From positions 62,001-126,000 of the forward strand of contig QPMI01000626.1 of assembly GCA_004431415.1 (NCBI GenBank): DNA of 64,000 bases, given 5' to 3'. The notes under the pieces are model-generated. The model did not search any database and had not been told where the DNA came from. It worked only from the letters and a program-made list of their open reading frames with translations. The translations under genes were made by a program, and so were the position numbers. Source of the DNA: Cyanophora paradoxa (taxonomy: Eukaryota; Glaucocystophyceae; Cyanophorales; Cyanophoraceae). Below are positions 23,601 through 35,062 of this stretch, piece after piece; position 1 is the stretch's first letter, and each line of letters begins with the position of its first letter.

Positions 23601-26600
23601 CTGGAATGCTAGCCTTCGAATTCGTGCATCGCTCTGGGCTCCTAAGCCGAGCCAGCGCTCGTTCGCGCACGTTCACGGCCGGGGCGGGGCGGTGGGGGGG
23701 GGGGGGGGGGGGGGGGCAGGACCGTTGGCGGGGCGGGGCGGGGCGGGGCCGGGGCGGGGGTACGGGGCGAGGAGCGCACGTGGTGCCGAAGATCGAGAGG
23801 AGCACAGTTGCGCCCTGGATGCACATCAGCGCGTACCCGTTCAGCCCAAAGTGGTTCCCGGCGATGACGGTCAGGTCCTGCGCTCGGATCGGATCGGATC
23901 GGATCAGGTGAGCTCAGGTGAGCTCAGATCCGAGCGCGGACCGCGATGGGGGCGGCGGAGGCGGCCGTCTGGAACGAGGCCGGGAGCGCCGCCAGCGCCG
24001 TGATGTACTCGAAAGGGTACGAGACCAGCGCCTGCGTTCGGGCGGCGCCGGCAGGGTACCGGCTTAAGCTTCGGAATTCGGCGCTAAATAGGAAAGGTGG
24101 GGCTGGGGCTAGTGGGACTAGACCGTGATATTTAAAGATGCGCATTGTTCATTTTCTATGTACTTTTCTCTCTGATCTCTAGAGTGAAGCGGATCGGACC
24201 TGGATGGCGAGGGAGAGGACGCAGCCGATGGCGACATTGCGCTCCGGCTTCTTCGTCTCCGCTCCTGCCCCCAGCGAGCCGGCGCGCTCGATTCGGGTCG
24301 GGGGGCGGGGGCGGGGGCGGGGCCGGGCGGGGCGGGGGCGGGAAGGCCGGAAGCCGAGGCGGGGGCGAGGCGCGGTTGGGGCGTCCGCGACCGCGACTCG
24401 GCGAGCTAAATATAGAGCTAGCTGGATCTAGGGGAGGTTGGAGGCGAGGCGGGGGCGGCGGGCGGACGGGGGCGGACCGAGCTGGGTGGACGAGTCGAAC
24501 CCGACGACGAGGAGGATGGCGATCGAGGACTGCGGCAGGGGCGTCGGCTGCAGTGCCCTCGAGAGGGGAGCACGAGGCCCGTCGTGTCCGGGGCGGGGCG
24601 GGGCGGGGCGGGGCGGGGCGGGGCGGGGCGGGGCGGCCCCGGACGGAAGAGTGCGAGCAGGCCAGCAGGACTTCCAAGAATCTAGCTAGCAGCGGACGGA
24701 AGCTAGCAGCGGACGGAAGCTAGCAGCGGATCTGGAATACGAGCAGGACTTCCAAGAACTTCCAAAAGTTCGAGTGTGAAGGGGACTGCCTGGTTAGCGT
24801 CAATTCGAAGCTTACATGTAAAGGAAGCATAAGAAGCCTAAGTGCTAGGAAGCCTAGTTAGAAAGCCGATAAGTACGAAGCCTAGGAAGAAGTGCTGGAA
24901 GCTGGAGCTTATGGGCTTATAATTAGAAGCGCTTTAGCTAACTTATAATTAGTCTAAGCTAACCTCTAAGTTACAGGAAGCTCGGGCTTAAACGAGCGTC
25001 TTAGGAGGACCTAACTCAATCTTAGGCTGGGTCTTAATCTAACCTCTAGATTATAGGAATTCGAAGCTTGAGAAACAATTCGGCGGACCTGGAAGACCAT
25101 ACCGACGCCGGAGTTTAATAGGAAGCTTAGAAAGCTGGAGCTTAAAGGGCTTATAATTATGTGATTAGACGCCGGGAGCGACCCCTTTTTAGGGGTATTT
25201 TAGGAAGACAAGCACGGCGTCTTAATCTTAATCTTCGGGAGATCACAGGAGGCTTTAGAATTCAGCGATCCCGTACCTGAAAGACCATTCCGACGCCGGA
25301 GTGGACGGTGAATATCTCCGCCGTGCTCTCGAAGAGCCAGGGCGTCCCCGCCGGCACCCCCGCCGTCCCCACCGACGCCGGGTGCGCCGCCATCTGGCCG
25401 GCGAGTGAGGCGGGGCCGGCGGGGGCGGGGGCCAGGGCGGGGGCGATATGAGTCGTAGCTATCGAAAGAATCTTCTTCTCTTATTCCTAAATCAAGAAGG
25501 GCGCCCCCTTGTATCCTTCCTTTTCCTCATTTCTTATTTCTTATTCCTCATCCTTTTCTATCAAGAAGGGCGGGGGCGGGGGGCGAACTCGCCTCGGGGG
25601 GCCCGGCCTGGTTGCTGGTGCGGAAGCAGATCCACAGGACGCCGTACCTTCGAGCGAGCGAGTGTGAGGGGGCGGGGCCGGCCCGGGGCCGAAAGGGTCC
25701 TGGATCGGGCGAGGGGCCGGGGCCGGGGCCGGGGCTTGGGCGCCCGCGAGGCTCACATGAGGATGGCGAGGCTCTGCATGACGACCACGCAGAAGTTGAA
25801 GACCATCCCGAACTCCACGCCCTCTGCCCGGTCAGGGCGGGAGGGCCGGCGTCAGCGAGCCTGCGAGGGAGGGAGTGAGGGAGCTGCGAGGGCCGCGCAC
25901 TGACGGCGACGAGTGCGACGACGGCCGCGCAGCCGATGGCGATCAGGTCGGCCGCGAAGGGCGCCAGCGGGCCCGTCCCGCTCCGCCTGCCCCGCCGGCG
26001 CCCCGCCGCTCAGGCGTCGCGGAGGCGCTAGGCGAGCGCCTTGGGGGGGGGGGGGGGGGGGGAGGGGGGGGAGGGGGGGAGGGGGGGAGGGGGGGGAGGG
26101 GGGAGGGGGGGGGCGGAACAAGCGGACCAGGGGGAGGTGTTGGCGAGGTTGAGGACGACCTGGCTCGGGTGAGCCTCAGGTGAGCGGGGGTGGGGGGTGG
26201 GGAGGGGGGGGCGAGGACCTGGCTCGTCAGCGCCGTCGCCACTCCAGCGTACATCCAGCTGCTCAGGTCAGCCTCAGGTGAGCCGGGCGGGGGAGGGGAG
26301 GAGGCCTAGGGGGGCGGGGGGCGTGGGGATCCCGCACTAGAAGAGGTGGATCGAGAAGCCCATGTACCTGTACCCCCGTGCGCGTGGATCAGGCTCAGGG
26401 GTCGCCCAAGGCAAGCGGGCGGGGCCGGCGCCGGGGACGGGGCGCACCACTTGGCCGCGTGGGCGCAGGGCCGCAGGGCGCGGATCTTCGAGTGCCGGAA
26501 GGCGCGCTGCGCAAAGTAGTAGGCCCCGCCCGCCCCGGCCTCGGGGTACACGTGCGCTCTTGGGGGGGTACCGGTCAGTAAGCTTCGAGCTGGAGGGGGT

Positions 26601-27354
26601 ACCGGGCGGGCCGGGCGCATGCGCACAGCTCAGCGAAAGGGAAGGCGGTGATGAAAGCGACGAAGGCCGCGAATATGATCCCAGTGAAGGTGCTGCGCGC
26701 CGGGCCGGCCGCGGGGCCGGCCGGGGCTCGCCGCCAGAGCGCGGAGCGACGGGACGGGACGGGTAGGGGCACACTCTTTGGCGAAAGGAGTCTGGTCCTT
26801 ATCGGCGGCGGCTGCGCGGGCGGGCGGGTCAGGGCCGTGACGCCAGATTTGATCTTAGAGGTCGCGCCCGCGGCCGGGCCGCCGCGGCGCCCACCGAGGT
26901 TCATTGGGAGCGGATTTGGTCTTAGAAATTGATCTTAGAGATTGGGTCTTAGAGTTTGCGGCGCTCACCCAGGTTCATGGGGAGCGTCGTCCACAGGAAC
27001 TGCATGCGGCCGCCGCCCGCGCAATCAGAGGAGGGGCGGGGGGGGGGGGGGGGGGGGGAGTCTGCTCCACGCTCACCGCCCCGGGGCCGATCAGCGCCAT
27101 GCTGCGCGAAAAAAGGAGAGAGGCTGCTTGGAACGCACTCGCGCGGCGCGCGCTCGCTCGCGTCCCGGCGCCGCCGCCGCCGCGGATCGGACCTTGTGAC
27201 GGTGACGCCGGCGAGGCCCAGCGCGGGCGGGGGCCCGCGGTCGACCGCCTGCGGCCTCGAGGCCGCCCTCCGCTTCGCAATCGGGGCCGCGAACCCCGCC
27301 TCCAGCTCCTGCAGCGACCCCGCCGCCGGTGCCTGCCGAGCAACGTTTACCCGC
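20681..27354 (-). CDS. APC-superfamily amino-acid/polyamine permease with long cytosolic tail
   Basis: Twelve-span-type permease read on the minus strand. A plausible start at 27354 gives MRRVNVARQAPAAGSLQELE. Further exons: MALIGPGA (near 27103), TFTGIIFAAFVAFITAFPFA then ELC (near 26690-26620), AGAGGAYYFAQRAFRHSK (near 26540-26480), GFSIHLF, AGWMYAGVATALTSQVL (near 26250), VVLNLANTSPW, PFAADLIAIGCAAVVALVAV (near 25980-25915), FGMVFNFCVVVMQSLAILM (near 25810-25750) and a lumenal exon FESTAEIFTVHSGVGMVF (near 25330-25265). Then VVGFDSSTQL with ETKKPERNVAIGC (near 24510 and 24265-24205), the E.TK.P.RN signature of APC permeases. Late exons include SYPFEYITALAALPASFQTA, GNHFGLNGYALMCIQGATVL, VFVIYVVAFLAKDLPAPLNA and GIVGGWLAAYVLLIWGGQRG (near 22515-22455). 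A hydrophilic tail (HDAGFDGAVSTKF, VVADTNFAAR, DLVGGSLHARVLRFS, Ala/Pro repeats) may belong to this gene or to another; the stop at 20681 is therefore tentative. Confidence 0.75.
21466..21600 (-). repeat. Intronic ttcgatcccgaa motif cluster 1
   Basis: Five or six copies of ttcgttcgatcccgaa or close variants, separated by agatttat-type spacers. Two more copies in the opposite direction lie at 21715-21765 (cttcgggat.aacga). Confidence 0.85.
22203..22785 (-). repeat. Intronic ttcgatcccgaa motif clusters 2-4
   Basis: The same motif recurs in three other introns of the permease gene: 22205-22256 (two copies), 22526-22622 (five copies, mostly in a 20-bp period cgttcgatcccgaaacgat) and 22737-22780 (two variant copies). 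The motif is an imperfect palindrome. Confidence 0.85.
25086..25112 (-). repeat. Exon-end echo in the permease gene
   Basis: On the minus strand this repeats the end of the exon at about 25265-25290 with its donor: ccggcgtcggaatggtcttt then caggt, with two substitutions. It lies about 180 bases downstream, inside the next intron. Confidence 0.7.
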
Positions 27355-28514
27355 CTCATTGGCCTGGCGCGGGGCGCCGGCCGCTCATGATCACCTGGCC
27401 AGCGCAGTCGCTCTCCCCATGGCCAGCTGCTTTCTCCATGCTGCCCTAGGGACAGGGTCGCTGGCGTCGGCGTCCCCGCTGCCGCTGTCAGCTGGTTCCT
27501 CTTCTGCTCGCGCTCGAGGCTGCAGCTAGCTCGAGCTCGAGCGCGGCGAGTCGAGCTCGAGCTCACGGCTGCGCGGCGTATAGACCGTGCACGCCGATCG
27601 CGACCGATGTCGCGAGGTTGCGGAAGTCGAAATCGGGGCGTACGCGAGCTCGAGGCCGCCGAGCTGAACGAATGACTGCACCGGCGATCGGGCGGTGCTG
27701 CGCCTTCGTGTATACGTATACGTACGCGTCGACGTCCCGATGAACAGCTGCCACTGCTGCGGGCAGCACGGGCAAGCTGACAGAGCCTGACACACGCTTG
27801 AGCACGGCCAGCCGTTGCTCTAGCTGCCCTCTGATCGATCGCCGTACGCCGGCCGAAATTTCGGTGTTTTCGAACGAGGCGAATCTTCCCGTGGCCCATG
27901 AGGCGGTTCGGATGGCGCGTCATTGGCGACGCGAGACGCTCCGGTTTGCAGCTCCCGTCGTGCTGACGTCTCCGGCGCCAGCTGCAGCCGCAGACCGCAG
28001 CTGCGCATGCGCCGCCCGCGCGAGCGTATCGATGGTCCAGCGAGTGCGAACGAAGTGAGATCTACCCCAATCACCGAGCCGCCGCTCAACCGCGGGCCAG
28101 GCGGCGCTCTCCGCGGGCCAGCAATAGCTTCGAGAAACGAAGATTCGTGTTTGCAGCGTGTCTCAGCTCCCCCTCACGAGCTCGATGCGAGCGCCTGGCG
28201 ACCGCCTGGCGGCATCCTGCGCGATGTTTCGAGCGCCGAGCGCTAAGCGTGCAGGGCCGCTCGGCGGGAAAGCGGGACGTGCACGCTGCGCGCGCGAGAG
28301 CGGCGAGATGTTCGACGCAGTTACGCTGCACTCCGCCGCAGGAACAGCATGCGCGCAGCGCCCTCCATGATCCAGCGCGAATTCTGATCTTGAGCTCTCG
28401 AGGAGCACCGCTACAGCCGCTGAGCTCGAGTCGCCGCTGCAGCAGCGCCGCTGCCGCTGAGCTCGCCGCTGAGCTCGAGTCGCCGGGAGCGCTAGCTCGC
28501 CGCTCGCCGCACGC
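27355..28514. other. No gene recognised
   Basis: Contains clusters of gagctc/tcgagc words (27525-27565, 28390-28490) and tatacgtatacgtacgcg near 27712. Frames are open on both strands because of base composition; none shows a recognisable domain or a convincing start. Confidence 0.5.
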
Positions 28515-28880
28515 CGTCCGGGGGGATCCGGCTGCTTCGACTCGTACGCGTCCGCCCTGCCCCGGCTCGGCCCGGCCCGGCCCGCCCCGCCCCGCCCCGC
28601 CCCGCCTTTTCCGACTCCGAACTCCCCTCTTCACCCTCGCCCACGGTGCCGTACCCCCCTCCACCCCATCCGCCCCGCCTCACCGGCCCGCAGAGTGCTG
28701 CCACTCGATGCACTCGTACCTCTCCCGCCGCAATCAGGTGCTCCTGTACCCCCCTCCGCTCTAGGCCCCCGCCCCGCTGACGCGGCGCAGCCCTTCCACT
28801 AGTACTACGCCGACTACTCAGTACTCCATCTTCGTCGCCGAAGTGGTGCGCCCGTACCCCCCACGCGGCAGCCGTACCCC
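28515..28880 (+). pseudogene. Inverted, decayed fragment of the M3 peptidase gene
   Basis: Plus-strand copy of about 350 bases of the minus-strand peptidase gene (matching 31590-31230). It has the exon pieces SGCFDS, LFTLAH and CHSMHSYLSRRNQ and the following DY-IFVAEV exon, with intervening intron sequence. About 65 bases carrying the substrate-side exon start are missing. The zinc-site exon reads ECCH where the parent reads ECGH, and the last exon contains stops (ctag near 28798). Confidence 0.8.
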
Positions 28881-29688
28881 CCTAACCCTCGAAAAGAAAG
28901 CAGCCGGAATACGAAACAAGAAAGATTTGTGAACACGCCGTCCGTATGGCGAAAGATATAAGAAATACGAAACAAGAAAGATTTGTGAACGCGCGCAATC
29001 ACGACTCCCCGTCCAAGGATGGAGACGAGGGAGGGCCTTGCGAGGGCAGCGAGGGAGCGTCTGTAGCTGTAGCCTGCAGCTGGCCATGGGCCGGCTCCGA
29101 GTCCGTCCATATTTCGTCTGACCGAGTCCATGAGAAACTCTAGCTCAAGCTCACGCGCGCTCGGCGGCCGCGGCGGCGATTGCGTCGCACCGATTCGCCG
29201 TTGCAATTGTATCGAGGCGGGCACCTCGTTGCCGCCGTACACGACGTTCTTGAAGAACCGATCACGCAACTCCTCCGCGGTTACTGCGCATGCGCATAGT
29301 ATGCACGCGTACGCGGTCACTGGTCAGTACTAGTGCGCGCGGCGCATGGTCCAGATCTAGATCTAGAGAAACCAAAGAGCTTGAGAGCGATGATGTGACG
29401 CACAGAGCCCGCCTGCAAGGCGTTCACAGTGCGCGAAGTATTCTCGCGCGGACTCCTTAAGCTTCAGATTGAACGGGGCCGTAGGCCAAGGCTCGTCCAC
29501 GTGGTCCTCCTCTGCGTGGAGCTCGCGCGTCAAAAGATCGCCGACGTCTGCGGGCAGCGTGGTCCAGCTGCAGCTGCAGGCAGCGCAACCGCACCGATCG
29601 AGGGCGCGTTGAAGAACGCGGCAACGTCTCCGTCTCCGCCAGTGGCCCAAGGAAGCTGGAGCTGCTCACTCTGGCCATGGGCGTCCAT
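28814..29688 (-). CDS. Uncharacterised small protein, three exons
   Basis: Exon 1 29688-29595 (MDAHGQSEQLQLPWATGG...), a 47-base intron with donor gtgcgg and acceptor cccgcag, exon 2 29547-29428 (DLLTRELHAEEDHVDE, ... KESAREYFAH), and exon 3 from 29283 (TAEELRDRFFKNVVYGGNE, then PASIQLQRRIG). All three join in matching phase 1, and the joined product has mixed, non-repetitive composition, which argues for a real gene. The last exon runs to a stop at 28814 but its end is low in complexity and may hide an intron. I do not recognise the family. It lies between the peptidase gene and its inverted fragment. Confidence 0.5.
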
Positions 29689-30106
29689 CAGGCCAAGTTC
29701 CGCTGTTGCTGGAGCTTTTTTTTATGCGTACGTATACCCCTCTTTCGGCGAAGCGGTGCAGCCACGCAGCCATATAATCATGGCGCCGCGATGATGGCGC
29801 CGCTCAACACTGTGCATACACTTGCACTACGAATGGACTTGCAATTGAACGAGTCTTCCAGAACGAGGTGCACGCGTGGCCCCTAGCCCGGCCTTCTCGT
29901 ACGCGTGTCAGTGCCCCTGTCCCTGTCGTGCCCCGCCGTGTCCTTGCCGTGTACCCGACAGTGCTGTCCGCAGCAGCGGCGCAAGCAGTCCGCGGTTACG
30001 TATACTGCTCGCTTTCCTCGAACTGCTGTACAGCCGCTGAGCGGCGGAAGACACACCAGGCAGTCTGCCCCGGCCCCGCCGGCAGGGCGCTGGCCCGGGC
30101 GGCGCC

Positions 30107-33100
30107 TCAGAGGGCGAGGCCCTCCAGGTCGTCGACGAGCTTGCTGAAGAGGCCGATCACCTGAGCCCGCGGTGAGGGGGGGAAAAGCGCGGGGGGTACG
30201 GGGCGCGGCCGCGCGCCTTCTCGACGGGCTCGGCCCGGGTCATGTCCACGCCCGCCACCTGCCCCCGGCTCAGAGGCGGGGGGGAGAGATCGGAGGGGGG
30301 TACGGCGGGCCTTGAGCATGTCGATGGGGTACTTGGAGGAGCCGCCGCGCAGGTACGAGAGGTACTCGTCGCGCTCCTGCGGCCGGGCGGGCGAGGGGCG
30401 GGGGCCGTTCGTGAGGCGCCCCGCCGGCCCTCACGCCCTCCTCCGGCCACCCGGCGCACCTTGGCGCCGCCGTTGAGGACGCGGTCGGCGAGGTACTCCG
30501 CCGCCGCGATGCCCGTCGCGTACTGCGCGGGGGCCCCGCTCGGCCCGGCGCCCCGCCGGCCGCCCGGGGCGGAGGGGGGCACCTGGTACACGTAGAAGTT
30601 GTAGCTGCGCGGCGGGCGGGGCGCGTGAGCGGGCTGGGGGTGGCGGGGCGGGGCGGGGCGGGGCGGGGTACGGGGCGCACTAGAAGTGGGGGATGCGGGC
30701 CCACTCGATGGCGATCGGCTCGTTGATCGTCGCGTCCTTTCCGAAGTAGAAGGCTGGGGGTACAGGGTCAGAAGCGGCGCAGGCGCGCGGGGCCCGGGCC
30801 CACCGTTCAGCTTCTTGTACTCCTCCTTGAGCAGGCTGGGCGTGAGGGGCACGTTCTTCTCCGCAAACTCGTGGATCTGGTGGGGGGGTACCCCGTCAGA
30901 GGGGATCCCTGGGGGTACAGGGCGCCGCCGGACCATGAGCTCGAACTCGGCGAACATCTGGCGCGGCGGTCGGCACGGGAAGGGGGGGGGGGAAGCCTGG
31001 GGGGTACGGGCGCACGGTCTGGCGGAAGAGGGTCGCGCGGATGTCCTCCACCCGCCGGTTGATGAGGTACACCTGCGGCCGGCCGTGAGGGGGGTACGGG
31101 GCCGAGGGGGGGTACGGCGGGCCTTCTCGGCCTCGGACTTGGCGCTGCGGATCATCAGATTCGCGAGGAGCGCCTCGTTGAAGGTCGACGCCTGCGGGCG
31201 GGTTGGGGAGGGGGGTACGGCCGCCGCGCGGGGGGTACGGGCGCACGACTTCGGCGACGAAGATGGAGTAGTCGGCGTAGTGGAAGGGCTGCGCCGCGTC
31301 GGCGGGGGGTACAGAACTTCGGGGAGGGGGGGCGGGAAGTGGGCACCTGGTTGCGGCGGGAGAGGTACGAGTGCATCGAGTGGCCGCACTCTGCGGGCCA
31401 GTGAGAGGTGGGGGGGGGGGAGCGGCGCGGGGGGTACGGCACCGTGGGCGAGGGTGAAGAGGTCCTGGATCTGGCCCTGGAAGTTCATCAGGATGTAGGG
31501 CTTCCTGGGGGGTACACGCGGAGTCGGAAAAGGCGGGGCGGGCGGGGCGGGGCGGGGCGGGGCGGGGCGGGGCGGACGAGTCGAAGCAGCCGGAGGAGTA
31601 GGCCCCAGAGCGCTTGTTCCTGCCCGCCGCAGCCCGGCTCAGAGAAGACTGGGGCAAAAGACGAGCGGGGGGTACGCTTCAGGCACCGGTTCTCGTACTT
31701 GTCGCACCAGCGCTCCTCCAGCAGACCCGCCCGCAGCGCGTCTTGGTACTCGGGGCCCAGCGGCGCCACGCTGTCGATCACCAGCTTGGCTGCGGCGACG
31801 CTGAGCGGCCGCGGGTCTGGGAGGGGCAAGGCGGGGCGGGGCGGGGTGCGCGCACTGGCTTCGTCCCACGAGAACTTCATCTCCGCCTGGTCCTGGATCA
31901 GATTCACGTACCTGGAGCGCGCCAGGTCAGGTCAGATCAGATCAGATCAGATCGGATCGGATCGGATCAGATCTGACATGTCGTAGAGGTGGAGCTCGAA
32001 GGAAGCGGGGTCGGCGCCCTCCGCCTTCGCCAGCATCTTCTTCCGCAGCGAGACGTACCTGGGGCGCCCCGGTTCGAATCCGCGCGGGTCCCGTTCGGGG
32101 AGGGGGGGGCGGGGTACGGGGCGGGGCGCGCTTGTGGAGGGCGGGAATGCCGTTGCGGACGGCGGCGATGAGTGACTTGTACACGGAGACGGGAATGTTG
32201 TTCGGCGCCAGGGCCTGCGGGGGGTACCGGCCCGGCCGTAAGCGGAGACTGGGGCGCGGGTCTCGGAAGGGAGGGCGGGTCGAATCGGCCCGCACCGAGT
32301 GCAGGCAGGAGTCGTACTTGCGAGCCTTCGCGCCGAAGACGTGGCTCTGCGTCCCGTACCCCCGCTCGGCGCGTGCGCCCCGGCGGCGTGGGGGTACGTG
32401 CAGCGCACTTGGACCGCGCCGTTGAGGAGCTCGCAGAGCGTGTTCTCGTACGCGGTGAAACTGCACCCCCCGCTTAGGAGGACGGGACTGGGGAGCGGTT
32501 CGGGGCGGGGTACCGGTTGTGGAGCTCGTTGAAGGCGTTCTTGCGGAGCTCGCGGTCCGGCGAACGGAGGTACACCTGCGGAGGGGTACGGCGTCGGCCG
32601 GGGGGGAGAGGCGGCCGGGGTACGGCCCGCGCACGCCGAAGAGGCCGTGGGAGAGCTCGAGCTCGCTGCCCTTGCCGTCCTTCACCTGAGGGAGGGGGGT
32701 ACGCGATCAGAGATCTTCGGAGGGAGGTGTCCGTACCCCCCTGCCCCCCGCACCTTCTGGAACTTGATGTCAGCGTCGTTCAGAGCGCCGAAGGCCTTGC
32801 CCGCTGCGCCGGGGCGCGTCGGGCCGGCGCGGGGCGGCGCGGAGCGCGGGGGGCGGGGCGGAGGGGGGTACCGGTGCCGAGGGCCTTGCCTGACTGCGAG
32901 AGCATGGCCTCCATCTCGGGGCTCAGCGTGTGCGGCTTCTCTGCGCCCGCCGCTCGGCTCCGGCCGGACGGGGCAGGGCGGGGGGTACGCGCGCACGGCG
33001 GACGAGCTTCTCGAGGTGGAAGGCGTACGGGGAGAGCTCCGCGCTCGCGAGGTACCGGTCGATAGTCTCCTGCGGGGCCGCCCCGCTCGACCCGCGCGCA

Positions 33101-34079
33101 CGGGGGGTACGGGAGCGGATCTCGGGGGGAAAGAAGGGGGGTACCTGGGACAGGGCGAGGATCTCGGGCTCGAGCCAAGCAGTCCGCTCACCATAGTCTG
33201 CGGAGGCGGCGGCGGCGGCGGTGACGGGCGCGTTAGTGGTACGACGCGGAGCTGGCGGGTCGGGCGGGGGGTACGCGGACCGTAGAAGACGGACATGATG
33301 CGGGACTGCATGCCCTTGTGCTTGTCGTTGGTGATCTCCTCGTCGAACCGCAGGTGCGCGTACGCTGGGCCGGCGTCGGCGTCAGCGCCGGCGGGGGCGC
33401 CCCGCGCGGGACGCGGGCGCACTGTAGAGCTTCATCATCTTGCGCTGCAGCTCGAAGCTCACGTCGAACGCCTTCCTGAGCACCTCCGGGCCCTGCGCTA
33501 GGCTCAGCCGCGGCGGGAGCTCGGCCGGGCGCGCGCCGCTCGGGCTCGCCTCGCCGAGGCGGCCCTTGAGGCCCTCGATCTCGGGCCAGCGCGGCTCCTG
33601 CCCGTCCCGGCACACCTCCTCGAACTCTTTCTCCCACTGCGGCGGCCGCGCCGGCGGTCAGGAGGCCGCAGCCGCCGCGCGCGAGCGGCGCGGAGGCTCT
33701 GAGTGTTTCGGGCGCCGGGCGGTGCGCGCGCACGAGGCCCGTGTCGGAATAGAGCGTCTCGACGGACCACCGGTTCTCGTCAGGGACCTCGGAGCGCGGC
33801 AGCGTGGGCGGCGGCGCGGCGGCGGCGGCCGGGGAGAACAGCTTCGCCGGCAGCTCGGGCTGCGTGCATCGCCCGCGTTCAGCGTGTCGTGCAGCGGGAT
33901 GGAAAGCGCATTTTGGAGACCCCCACCTGCAGCCGCGCGGAGACGTTGAAGCCCCTGCGCGCCGGCACGCCGAACGTCGCCGCACGCGCCGTCGACGCGT
34001 CCAGGCGCTGCCCGAGGAACTGCGTCCTGAGCACCGGGGCCGTCGAGGCAATGGAGCTCCTCGCCGCCGCCCGAAGCAT
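30107..34079 (-). CDS. Oligoendopeptidase F-like M3 zinc metallopeptidase, probably organellar
   Basis: Cleaves short peptides using zinc. The start at 34079 gives an Arg/Ser/Ala leader (MLRAAARSSIASTAPVLRTQ) typical of mitochondrial targeting, with the first donor after SARLQ. Middle exons: NRWSVETLYSD (near 33750), WEKEFEEVC, FDVSFELQRKMMKLYS (near 33465-33425), AYAHLRFDEEITNDKHKGMQ, SELELSHGLFGV, VYLRSPDRELRKNAFNELHN, PNNIPVSVYKSLIAAVR and EMKFSWDEAS. Catalytic part: PYILMNFQGQIQDLFTLAH (near 31495-31440) spliced to ECGHSMHSYLSRR (near 31395-31350), rebuilding the HECGH zinc site, then HYADYSIFVAEV and TFNEALLANLMI. The C-terminus includes YATGIAAAEYLADRVLNGG and KYPIDMLK, and ends VIGLFSKLVDDLEGLAL with the stop at 30107. 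Motif order matches PepF rather than thimet peptidases. About twenty short introns, many starting gtacccc. Confidence 0.85.
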
Positions 34080-34282
34080 AGGGCGGACCACCTGCGGAGC
34101 GCGTTGGCTAAGCACGTCGCTTCAATGTCGGGGGAAGCTGACCCTCGGGACGACGCTAATCATCTTCGGCACAGCGGCAACTGGGGCGAGGGGCGTCGCG
34201 AAGCCGCTCATGTTCCGGAACTACCTAGCCGGTTGCCGGGTACAAGCAGTTCGGCGCTAGTCCACAGTCGCGGCAAAGAACG

Positions 34283-34686
34283 ATGGCGGACGCGGGAGCT
34301 GCTCCGGAAGTCCCTCCGGTCGATGTCGGCGCGGCGGCGACGGGTGCGGCGGCAGCAGCTGCGGCCGGCACTAGCCCCGTCGTTATCATCCTTCTCTTCG
34401 TCATCGGCGGCCTGCTTCTGTGCGTTCGCTGGGTCTAGATGATGCATGCTCGACGAATCTCGCCGTCGGGGCCCGCGAAGCGCTCCGCCGGCCTCGCGCG
34501 CGCCCTGGTGGTTTGTGCCTGGTTCTGGAGTTGCTGACGTAGTTCCCGTGCTTGGCACGCAGTTGCGCTGGTGGCTCCTTCTACATCCATCGCATGATTG
34601 AGAAGCAACGCAAGAAGAAGCCGGCCAAGAAGCCGCGGAAGAAGGCACTCTCCCGCGCGCCGCGTGTTCGCTCATTCCTGTCCTGA
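34283..34686 (+). CDS. S1FA-like small single-span membrane protein
   Basis: Two exons, 34283-34419 and 34563-34686, joined in phase 2 (donor gtgcgttcg, acceptor gcacgcag), give 86 residues. An Ala-rich N-terminus is followed by one membrane span (SPVVIILLFVIGGLLL), then YIHRMIEKQRKKKPAKKPRK and a basic tail. Plant S1FA proteins have the same layout: short acidic or Ala-rich start, one span, then a KKKP..KKK tail. The resemblance is by pattern only. It is head-to-head with the peptidase gene, with 203 bases between the two ATGs. Without splicing the first exon would end in a stop 52 codons from the start. Confidence 0.5.
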
Positions 34687-35062
34687 CGCGCGTCGCGGCA
34701 CAGGACCGCACTTCCTGGAGCATCGCCGACTCTTAGAAGCGTAGATGCGTAGGTCTTTTTAAAGCAGCGTAGTCGGGGCGTGTTCTCTAAATGGGACCTG
34801 GCGCCCTCTGTCCTCGGTCGATAACGCGGCGCACGCGCGCGCCGTTGCGACTGCTCGGTCATCGCCAAACCTCCATTTCCTTCCTTCCTCGCCGCTCCGC
34901 GCTCTTTTCTCCGCACAACCCGCCACGGTCGGGGAACCGCTCGCTGGTCGGTCCGAAGACAACACGAGGCGCGCGTTCAGAAGACCGCTAAACTAAGACG
35001 CTACTACACTAAGAGTCGCCCCTAGAGTTTTGGGGCGGGCAGGCGGCGCGGCGACTAGGAGA
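34687..35062. other. Spacer without recognised gene
   Basis: Convergent spacer between the S1FA-like gene and the proline-rich gene. Frames on both strands are open but lack any motif. A short T run (34756-34760) has no clear role. Confidence 0.4.

Noticed and set aside
30157-31488. 443-residue minus-strand frame and 270-residue plus-strand frame over the peptidase
   Set aside because: The minus frame is peptidase exons read through their introns; the plus frame is its shadow, rich in Gly and Arg with no motif.
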